A DNA stretch of 10,942 nucleotides from Candidatus Babelota bacterium (GTDB lineage Bacteria; JAGOBX01). The position numbers were made by a program, and so were the translations under genes. Below, piece after piece: positions 1 through 6,360 of the stretch. The notes beneath the pieces were generated by a model. It worked only from the letters and a program-made list of their open reading frames with translations. It did no database searches and was not told the origin of the DNA. How positions within the stretch are numbered: the stretch's first letter is position 1; every line of letters begins with the position of its first letter. The stretch spans positions 1 through 10,942 of the forward strand of contig JAGOBX010000076.1 in the NCBI GenBank assembly GCA_017999075.1. The letters run 5' to 3'.

Positions 1-1
1 T

Positions 2-1045
2 TACGGGTTCTATGATTTGTCAGAAGATTTCCAGTTGAAATTTAATCTTTATGATGCTAACCGAGGAATTCCTGTATGGACAAAACTTAAAAATGAAAAT
101 AAAAGAACTATGGCATTGAATATACCGAATACATATCCTGCTCCGGAAATTAATGGTGTTCTTATTTCAGGATTTGTAGCTATTGATATTGAAAAAGCGG
201 TTTATCCGAGAAATTTAAAAACTTATTTGACAGATAAAGGATATATTCTGGATGTTGATTATTCAAGGGCTGCAGCTGAAAAAGAAAAATTTCTGGTTTC
301 GTTGAATAAATCTCTTAAAATTCGCCGTGAAGTTTTTAATGAATTATTAATGAATAATGAATGGAATCTGGCTATAGCAGTTTTTACTGAAACTGATAGA
401 ATGAATCATTTTCTTATGAATGCGTTTTATGAGGATGATTCGGAATATTCGAGAATTTTCGCTGATTTTTATAAATATATAGATAATTGCATAGAAGATT
501 TATTCGGTTTGTTTGAAAATAAAGTTGAAAATATAATAATTATTTCTGATCATGGGTTTGAAAAACTTGAGACTGAATTTTTTCTTAATTATTTTTTAGA
601 AGAACAGAAACTTCTCCAATTTAAAAGTTCAGAAAAAATTTTTCCGAATATTTCTGATAAAACAATTTGTTTTGCATGTGATCCTGGCAGAATATACTTT
701 AATAAAAAAGCAGGATTATCGGAAAAAGTGAAAGATGAGATAAAAGAAAGTATTAAATATAATTTGAATAAATTGCGGTGGAATGACAGAATTGTTGTAA
801 AAAAAATATTTGAAAGAGAAGAAATATACAAAGGTCAGTTTTTTGAAAATGCTCCTGAACTGCTTGTTTTAACTGAAAATGGAATAGATATAAAAGGAGC
901 TCCTAATCGAAATACAAAATTTGAAAAAAATGCATTTACAGGAATGCACACTTATGAAAATGCGATTTATATAGCCAACAGCAATAAACCTGATATTCCT
1001 GAAAATATGGACATCAGTAAAGTATTGAGTACAATTAATTTATAA
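2..1045 (+). CDS. Type I phosphodiesterase/nucleotide pyrophosphatase-like protein, 5'-truncated
   Basis: Predicted metal-dependent phosphohydrolase or phosphotransferase of the alkaline phosphatase superfamily (PF01663-like). The frame is open from base 2 with no convincing start, so the N-terminus, including the expected catalytic Thr/Ser and first metal-binding Asp, lies outside the window. A TTG at 17 is in frame but sits in conserved sequence and is not a likely start. Visible family marks are the 'NIPNTYPAPEINGVLISGF' stretch (vlnvPlTYPp..GvlisGf in relatives), ETDRMNH at 389-409 supplying a metal Asp and His, SDHGF at 545-559 supplying the Asp-His pair, and a late metal His in GMHTYEN (His codon at 947). 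There is no membrane segment in the visible part. The gene ends 14 bases before the sulfatase-fold gene, so the two are probably co-transcribed. The substrate cannot be read from sequence. The glycosyltransferase nearby suggests a glycan or lipid-linked phosphate, which is inference. Confidence 0.82.
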   Translation, partial: YGFYDLSEDFQLKFNLYDANRGIPVWTKLKNENKRTMALNIPNTYPAPEINGVLISGFVAIDIEKAVYPRNLKTYLTDKGYILDVDYSRAAAEKEKFLVSLNKSLKIRREVFNELLMNNEWNLAIAVFTETDRMNHFLMNAFYEDDSEYSRIFADFYKYIDNCIEDLFGLFENKVENIIIISDHGFEKLETEFFLNYFLEEQKLLQFKSSEKIFPNISDKTICFACDPGRIYFNKKAGLSEKVKDEIKESIKYNLNKLRWNDRIVVKKIFEREEIYKGQFFENAPELLVLTENGIDIKGAPNRNTKFEKNAFTGMHTYENAIYIANSNKPDIPENMDISKVLSTINL

Positions 1046-1059
1046 ACCCCAACCATATT

Positions 1060-2367
1060 ATGAAAAATATTGTAATAATAATTCTTGATTGTCTAAGGCA
1101 TTTTGAAGCTCTAAACATGGATTTTTCTTCAAGAATGCCTAATATAAGCAGAATTAGAGAAAATTTTTTTACTTTTGAACAAAATATAGCATCAACTTCG
1201 GTAACTTTGCCTGCATTTTTATCGCTGCTCTCAGGAGCAATACCTATTGCCCATGGAGTAAAAAATCAGTTATTTAAGAATTTTAATTCTAAATTAAGTT
1301 TGCTGCCTGATATTTTGAGAGCAAATAATTATAAAACTTCAGCATATTTAACCGGTCCATTTACTTCTATAGATGCTCTTAACCCATTGTTTGATGAATG
1401 CCGCATACATAAATATACTGAAAGAATGGATTCAAACCGAGGAACAGAGATTCTTCAGTCTTTAGATAAATTACGCAAGCAGTCAACTCCTTTTTTTTCG
1501 CTTATTCATTTTTATGAGCTTCACATAGACAGGTATATTAATAGTTCAGGGAATTACAGAATTACAGATTATGATTATTTGAAATCTATGGCAAGCATAG
1601 ATTCATACATCGGTAAAATTTTGGAGAACATTGATCTTGATAAAACAATCCTGGTAATTATGGGAGATCATGGGGAAGCAGTATATAAAACTGCTGCTGA
1701 AAGGATAATTGGAAACACGGAATTGTTTTTTTTAAAAGTTTTTCAAAAATTGAAACTGGCATCATTGAACAGAATGGTTAAAATTTATAAGCTGGGTCAT
1801 GGGTTTGATGTGACTGAAGATTTAATAAGGACTCCGATGTTTTTAAATATTCCCGGATATTCTATGAAAAAAAAGTTTTCAAATACGGTCAGAAGCATAG
1901 ATTTATATTTTACTTTACTTGAACTGTTAAAAATAAAAAATAATTATAATGAGTTTGAATTCAAAGATTTTGATCTTGTATTTGGAAAAAGCCTTATTCC
2001 TATAATAAATGGAAATGAAACAGTTCACAGAATAGCTTATGTTGAAGCGCCAGGACCGACTGTTTGGAGCAAAGATGAAGAAAGAATTTGCTGCATAAGA
2101 GAATTTCCGTTTAAATATACAATATCTCCGTTTAATCCTTCTAAATCTCAAAAGTTGTTTAATCTGGAATTAGATCCTTATGAAAAAAAAGATTTTTCGG
2201 ATAAATTTCCGGATAAATTTAATGAATTGAAAGAAAAATATAATTGTCTGATGGAAAATATTGAAGTGTTTCATAAAAAAAATAATGATTTCATCAGAAA
2301 CCAAAATTATACAAATCAGGAATTACAGAAAATTCAAGAACAGCTGAAAGAATTGGGATATATGTGA
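1060..2367 (+). CDS. Sulfatase-fold hydrolase/transferase with Thr at the nucleophile position
   Basis: A 435-residue member of the sulfatase/alkaline phosphatase superfamily (PF00884-like). Metal-binding motifs are Asp10 in the N-terminal LDCLR, Asp203-His204 in GDHGE, and His247 in GHGFD. The sulfatase CxPSR site is replaced by T49-L-P-A-F followed by LLSG and AHGV. It therefore lacks the Cys/Ser that becomes formylglycine and the Arg after it, which argues against a classical sulfatase. Thr is the nucleophile in phosphoethanolamine and phosphoglycerol transferases and in phosphodiesterases of this fold. The LFNLELDPYEKKD segment (367-379) is the usual sulfatase C-terminal block, and a charged, coiled-coil-like tail follows (about 385-433). 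GDHGE and GHG are separated by about 40 residues, longer than usual. There is no signal peptide or membrane segment, so it is probably cytoplasmic. No Shine-Dalgarno is visible before the ATG, so translation may depend on the gene 14 bases upstream. The substrate is unknown. Confidence 0.82.
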   Translation: MKNIVIIILDCLRHFEALNMDFSSRMPNISRIRENFFTFEQNIASTSVTLPAFLSLLSGAIPIAHGVKNQLFKNFNSKLSLLPDILRANNYKTSAYLTGPFTSIDALNPLFDECRIHKYTERMDSNRGTEILQSLDKLRKQSTPFFSLIHFYELHIDRYINSSGNYRITDYDYLKSMASIDSYIGKILENIDLDKTILVIMGDHGEAVYKTAAERIIGNTELFFLKVFQKLKLASLNRMVKIYKLGHGFDVTEDLIRTPMFLNIPGYSMKKKFSNTVRSIDLYFTLLELLKIKNNYNEFEFKDFDLVFGKSLIPIINGNETVHRIAYVEAPGPTVWSKDEERICCIREFPFKYTISPFNPSKSQKLFNLELDPYEKKDFSDKFPDKFNELKEKYNCLMENIEVFHKKNNDFIRNQNYTNQELQKIQEQLKELGYM

Positions 2368-2429
2368 TAATCCCCTCATAATAATATCCAACAAATTAAA
2401 ATTCACGGATATAAAATATTTTGATTTCA

Positions 2430-2451
2430 TTTTTTTTCGCCCGGAAAAAAA
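2430..2451 (+). promoter_or_regulatory. Possible AT hairpin over the glycosyltransferase ribosome binding site
   Basis: A run of T followed by C (2431-2438) can pair with G followed by seven A (2444-2451) around a GCCCG loop, giving an 8-bp stem that ends 4 bases before the ATG at 2456. The only Shine-Dalgarno-like bases (GGAA, from 2443) lie in the loop and stem. The stem is almost all A-T and may be weak or accidental in such AT-rich DNA. Confidence 0.25.
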
Positions 2452-2455
2452 TATT

Positions 2456-3811
2456 ATGAAAAAAACAATAACAATATTAGATTTTATTTTTGCCTTTATT
2501 TTTTTTGTTGCAGGTTGTTTTTTGTTATTCCCTATTTTTGTGACAGGAAGAATTTATAAATGGTTAGGATTAAGAAATTTTTATTCTAAACACAGGCTTA
2601 TATGGATAACAAGCGCATCATATCAGAAAGCTGTAGATAAAGGGTGCAAGTGGGGAGTCCTTCCTTATCATACTACATTCAACGGATATTTTGATAAGAA
2701 TTTTATAATAAATTTGACAGCGGAAAAATTTCAGGTTAGAAAAATTTCTGAGAATGTATATTTTTATGATTATCCGATAATATTGAGAAAATTTATTGTT
2801 TCAGGTAACTTCAGGTATTCCGGCATTATAATAAATGTGATGTCCACGATTTTATTTTTTAGTATATTTATTTTTTTGAAAAAAGTGGATCTTGTGTGCA
2901 ACGGCAGCGCTTATTATAATGGAATTAATACAGCTCTATTTTCAATAATTTCAGGATGTCCGTATTATTTCAGTCCAGGATGTAATTACGAACTTGATAT
3001 AAAAATCAATGGACTTCCAAAATATATGCCTTCAGAAAAAATAGTGTTTATTACATTGAAATTTATTGTGAAATTTGCTTATTGTTTTTCATGTATACGG
3101 AAGGACCTTAAAGAATCTTTGGTGAAAATCGGAGCGCTGGAGAAAAAAATCAAAGTTATTTATAACAGTATAGACATTTTACTTTACGATAGACCTGTTG
3201 ATCCTTCAAAATTTTCTGAATTTTCCGGAAATTACACAATCGTATATGCCGGCAGAATTAACAGAGTTAATGTAATACACCATATAATCATGTGTGCTGA
3301 ATTAGTTTATAAAAAAATTCCAAATGTTAAGTTTGTAATACTTGGAGGACCTTTCGGGGAAGATGATAAAAAATATTTGAATGAGTGCCGGATCATGATT
3401 AAAGAAAAAAAATTAGAAGAATTTGTTTTTATGCCCGGAATAAACTATTCTAATGATGATGTTTCTCATATTAAACGTTTATGTAATGTGAATCTGATTA
3501 CAATGGGCGGATTAAGTTTAATAGAATCAGCAGCCTCTAAAAAACCTGTAGTTGTTTATGATTATGACTGGCATTCTGAATTGATTAAAGATCATTTCAA
3601 TGGTATTCTTGTAGAATATAATAATTATCAGAAAATGGCTGATGCTATATATGAGTTATATTCTGATCCGGAATTAAGTAAATCATTGTCTGAAAAAGCT
3701 TATGATACTGTTATTGAACGGCATACTATAAAAAAAGAAATTGAGAATTATATTAATTTTTATGATTCTGTTTACGAAGGATTAAAAAAATCAGAAGATT
3801 TTTCAGCGTGA
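2456..3811 (+). CDS. Membrane-anchored GT4-like glycosyltransferase (GT-B fold)
   Basis: A 451-residue protein likely to transfer a sugar from a nucleotide-sugar donor to a glycan or lipid acceptor at the inner face of the cytoplasmic membrane. The C-terminal half carries GT4 donor-domain marks: VIYNSID (234-240), the domain-start strand VYAGRI (263-268), VKFVILGGP (291-299), and the helix LSLIESAASKKPVV (353-366) followed by a His-Ser-Glu (373-375) and NGILV (382-386). The first Glu of the usual E-x7-E pair is not in place (Thr/Met at 349-350); Glu357 is present. The Lys of the GR...K motif is also not obvious. The N-terminus has a strong hydrophobic segment (about 8-30) and a second at about 123-141, so it is probably membrane-anchored. 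The ATG has only a weak GGAA upstream. It lies 88 bases after the sulfatase-fold gene with no clear terminator or promoter between, and is followed by a strong terminator. Acceptor and sugar are unknown. Confidence 0.8.
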   Translation: MKKTITILDFIFAFIFFVAGCFLLFPIFVTGRIYKWLGLRNFYSKHRLIWITSASYQKAVDKGCKWGVLPYHTTFNGYFDKNFIINLTAEKFQVRKISENVYFYDYPIILRKFIVSGNFRYSGIIINVMSTILFFSIFIFLKKVDLVCNGSAYYNGINTALFSIISGCPYYFSPGCNYELDIKINGLPKYMPSEKIVFITLKFIVKFAYCFSCIRKDLKESLVKIGALEKKIKVIYNSIDILLYDRPVDPSKFSEFSGNYTIVYAGRINRVNVIHHIIMCAELVYKKIPNVKFVILGGPFGEDDKKYLNECRIMIKEKKLEEFVFMPGINYSNDDVSHIKRLCNVNLITMGGLSLIESAASKKPVVVYDYDWHSELIKDHFNGILVEYNNYQKMADAIYELYSDPELSKSLSEKAYDTVIERHTIKKEIENYINFYDSVYEGLKKSEDFSA

Positions 3812-3821
3812 TGTTAATTTG

Positions 3822-3863
3822 AAAAACTGCAGCCGAATAAAAAAAGTCGGCTGCAGTTTTTTT
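3822..3863. terminator. Bidirectional intrinsic terminator between convergent genes
   Basis: A perfect 15-bp stem has its left arm at 3822-3836 and right arm at 3847-3861, a 10-base A-rich loop, and a GC-rich core (CTGCAGCCGA/TCGGCTGCAG). It runs into seven T at 3857-3863 on the + strand, and the five A at 3822-3826 give a U run for - strand transcripts. It sits in the 61-base gap between the stop of the glycosyltransferase and the stop of the porin-like gene and can end both transcripts. Confidence 0.92.
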
Positions 3864-3872
3864 AGTTTTATC

Positions 3873-4847
3873 TTAGAAATTAGACTTTAAAGCTAATTGA
3901 AACCATTTACTGCTGTTAAGCTGTTCAGTAACCCGGCCTTTTCCGTATTCTGCAGTTATCCCCATCTTATCATTTATTTTATAAGAAGCGTCAAGTCTGT
4001 ATTGATTGATTTTTGTTTCTTTTAATTTTGAATACCTGCCTGAAAACAACCAGGAATTCCATTCGTATCCTGCATAAAGACCGTATATTTTTTCGCTTAC
4101 AGGAGCAACTCCTGCTGTTATCAAATAATCTTTAATATTAAGATATTCTATTGATGCCTGAGCTCCTTTTATGAATGGACATGTGTACAATAACCCGATG
4201 CTGAAATCTTTTTTGTCCGTAAAACTGAGCCCTTTACCGAAAGAAGCTGAAGCAAGAAGAACTTTTTCTCCTATAGGAAGCGGGATATATCCATCGATTT
4301 TTATGGAATAATTATCAATAAGCCTGTTGGCGCTTGTTATTTCACTGTATGTGTCTATTCCCTCAAAAAATGTCAGATTTATGTTGACCAAATCTTCCAT
4401 TTCATATTTGGCGTTTATCATATTTGATGTTACCCAAGTCCACCAGTATTCAGGAGAACTTCTGAGAGTGTTTTTTTGACCTTCTACATTTTTATTTTCC
4501 AAACCGAAAGGTACATACGATCTTCCCACAAGTATTGAGAATTCAGGAGTAAAAACGTTTTTGAAATTAACGGATAATTCGTCAATAGTTAATTTGTCTT
4601 CGGAATCTTCAAAATACAACACAAACTTTCCGTCTATATCTTTGTACAATTCTCCTGTAAAATTAAGTGTAGCCAGATAAATTTCATATAAATCTTTGTC
4701 AATGCTGCTGTAAGTTGAAGAATCATTGGCATCAAAATAAGTATAGCTCAACCATATTTTTGCCGACACATCACTTAAAGATAATGCTGATGCTGATATA
4801 GAAATCCAAAAAACAATCAAAAAACTCAAAAAAACTTTTTTCTTCAT
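3873..4847 (-). CDS. Porin-like outer-membrane beta-barrel protein
   Basis: A 324-residue predicted outer-membrane protein. The N-terminus is a classical signal peptide: MKKK, a hydrophobic core, then ASA at 19-21 with likely cleavage before LSLSD. The rest is alternating hydrophobic/polar beta strands rich in Tyr, Trp, Gly and Ser, ending in LALKSNF with the terminal Phe expected of a substrate of the barrel assembly machinery. The segment ILVGRSYVPFGLENKN (105-120) resembles a motif seen in phosphate-selective/short-chain porins (a vGr..pPFG-type strand and turn). The body looks like a 12- to 16-strand barrel, but the number was not determined. The start is firm because an AAGGAG lies at 4855-4860. 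It follows the cstA-like gene by 78 AT-rich bases and may share its transcript, which would pair an outer-membrane channel with an inner-membrane carrier. The strong ribosome site suggests higher expression than its neighbours. The exact family and solute are unknown. Confidence 0.78.
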   Translation of the reverse strand: MKKKVFLSFLIVFWISISASALSLSDVSAKIWLSYTYFDANDSSTYSSIDKDLYEIYLATLNFTGELYKDIDGKFVLYFEDSEDKLTIDELSVNFKNVFTPEFSILVGRSYVPFGLENKNVEGQKNTLRSSPEYWWTWVTSNMINAKYEMEDLVNINLTFFEGIDTYSEITSANRLIDNYSIKIDGYIPLPIGEKVLLASASFGKGLSFTDKKDFSIGLLYTCPFIKGAQASIEYLNIKDYLITAGVAPVSEKIYGLYAGYEWNSWLFSGRYSKLKETKINQYRLDASYKINDKMGITAEYGKGRVTEQLNSSKWFQLALKSNF

Positions 4848-4854
4848 GAGATTT

Positions 4855-4860
4855 CTCCTT
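4855..4860 (-). promoter_or_regulatory. Strong ribosome binding site of the porin-like gene
   Basis: On the - strand AAGGAG lies 7 bases before the ATG at 4847. It is one of only two textbook Shine-Dalgarno sites in the window and fixes the start of the porin-like gene. Confidence 0.85.
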
Positions 4861-4925
4861 TAAAAAATTTTAAAACACAGTTTAATTTTTTTTGATAAAA
4901 AAAACAATTTTTTTTATTAATTATT

Positions 4926-6329
4926 TCAGAAATTATTTTTTTTGTTATTGTTTGAAAAAATAAAAAATAATAGTGAGATAATAGATATTATGATTCCAAT
5001 GTAAGTTCCTGATTTGACAGACAAATTAAATCCTTCAAGCGCAGCTATTATGTATGATATTGTAACTGCTGTCATAAAAATAGCAGGAAAAAGCGCAATC
5101 CAGTATGGTTTATTTGATTTTTTTAAATATACAGCCCCTGCCCATAAAGCCAGCGCGGCCAAAGTTTGGTTTGACCACGAAAAATAACGCCATATAATTG
5201 AAAAATCAACATTGAACAATATTATCGCTGTAATAAACATAGGACAGGTAAGTTTTAATCGGTTTGCCAATGATTTCTGATCTAAATTGAACATTTCGCT
5301 TAGTTGAAGTCTTGCGCTTCTGAATGCAGTATCTCCTGAAGTTATGGATAAAGATATAACTCCTATTATGGAAACAATTCCGGCTAATCCGCCTACCATA
5401 GCCATTCTTATATCATTAACAACACCAGCTGCGCCTATACTTTTTAAAGTTTCATTTAGTTTTGCAGTATCTCCGTAAAAAGCTATTGATGATGATGCCC
5501 ATATCATAGCGATGAAGGCTTCAAAAACCATGGCCCCGTAAAAAACTTTTCTGCCATGTTTTTCATTGGCAAGGCATCTTGATATTATTGGAGATTGAGT
5601 TGCATGAAATCCGCTTATGGCTCCGCAAGCTATAGTTATAAAAAGAAAAGGCCATACAGGCATTTTGCCTGGATGCATGCCTTGAAAATTAATTTCAGGG
5701 ATATGATATTTGCCTGTTAATAAAATAATGAATATATAAGTTTCCATAAATAAAACCAATATCGCAAATAACGGATATATCTTTGAAATTATTTTATCAA
5801 TTGGTAAAAATGTGGCAAAAAAATAATATGAAATAATTATGTATAACCAGATTATGTCTGGCATATTGAAAAGTTTGCCCAAAAGTTTTGCCGGACCTGT
5901 AGAAAACACCACTCCAATTAAAACAAGTAAAATCAGAGAGAATAAACGTATTAATATTTTAGCCCGGCTGCCGAGATATTTCCATATTATTTCTGATATG
6001 GTTGCTCCGTTATTTCTTAATGAAATCATTCCCACGAGATAATCGTGTGTTGCTCCGGCAAAAATAGTTCCCAACACTATCCATAAATATGCTACAGGCC
6101 CCCATACTGCACCTGCTACTGCCCCGAATACAGGACCTAATCCTGCAATATTTAAAAATTGAATTAAAAATGATCGCCACCATGGAAGAGGAACATAATC
6201 GACTTTGTCATTTATTCGCGTGGCAGGAGTAGGATTATTTACATCTGCTCCAAAAATTTTTTCTACAATTTTACTATATATCAGGAAACCTAATATTAAC
6301 AATATAAATGAACCAATAAAAGAAAACAT
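4926..6329 (-). CDS. cstA: Carbon starvation protein CstA-family transporter, short form
   Basis: A 467-residue multi-pass inner-membrane protein of the CstA family (PF02554), whose characterised members import peptides or pyruvate. Diagnostic blocks are NPTPATRINDKVDYVPLPWW near residues 32-51 (family P-A-x-x-x-D-G-x-D-Y-x-P), FLNIAGLGPVFGAVAGA (59-75), and THDYLVGMISLRNNGATISE (94-113), followed by many hydrophobic helices to the C-terminus. E. coli CstA has about 700 residues. This compact form, common in anaerobes, lacks the extra C-terminal helices. The first block has Gln-Phe-Leu-Asn where many CstA proteins have a His-His-Phe stretch. The ATG has no visible Shine-Dalgarno and lies 31 bases after the primase-like gene, so it may rely on read-through or an unrecognised signal. 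The porin-like gene follows 78 bases downstream. The family is clear, but whether this copy takes peptides, amino acids or pyruvate cannot be told. Confidence 0.92.
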   Translation of the reverse strand: MFSFIGSFILLILGFLIYSKIVEKIFGADVNNPTPATRINDKVDYVPLPWWRSFLIQFLNIAGLGPVFGAVAGAVWGPVAYLWIVLGTIFAGATHDYLVGMISLRNNGATISEIIWKYLGSRAKILIRLFSLILLVLIGVVFSTGPAKLLGKLFNMPDIIWLYIIISYYFFATFLPIDKIISKIYPLFAILVLFMETYIFIILLTGKYHIPEINFQGMHPGKMPVWPFLFITIACGAISGFHATQSPIISRCLANEKHGRKVFYGAMVFEAFIAMIWASSSIAFYGDTAKLNETLKSIGAAGVVNDIRMAMVGGLAGIVSIIGVISLSITSGDTAFRSARLQLSEMFNLDQKSLANRLKLTCPMFITAIILFNVDFSIIWRYFSWSNQTLAALALWAGAVYLKKSNKPYWIALFPAIFMTAVTISYIIAALEGFNLSVKSGTYIGIIISIISLLFFIFSNNNKKNNF

Positions 6330-6360
6330 GTTAAAATTTAATATAATAATTTAAAAATAT

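Noticed and set aside
2197-2220. Tandem repeat of CGGATAAATTT near the end of the sulfatase-fold gene
   Set aside because: Two short copies inside coding sequence encoding DKFPDKF; too short to be more than local duplication or chance.
2355-2374. GGGAT/ATCCC inverted repeat over the stop of the sulfatase-fold gene as a terminator
   Set aside because: Only a 5-bp stem with a 10-base loop and no T run after it.
2410-2417. TATAAAAT as a -10 promoter element before the glycosyltransferase
   Set aside because: No matching -35 about 17 bases upstream, and such strings are expected by chance in this AT-rich DNA.
4848-4925. Promoter or terminator in the gap between cstA and the porin-like gene
   Set aside because: Long A and T runs only. 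No GC-containing stem and no properly spaced -35/-10 pair were found; only the ribosome site is supported.
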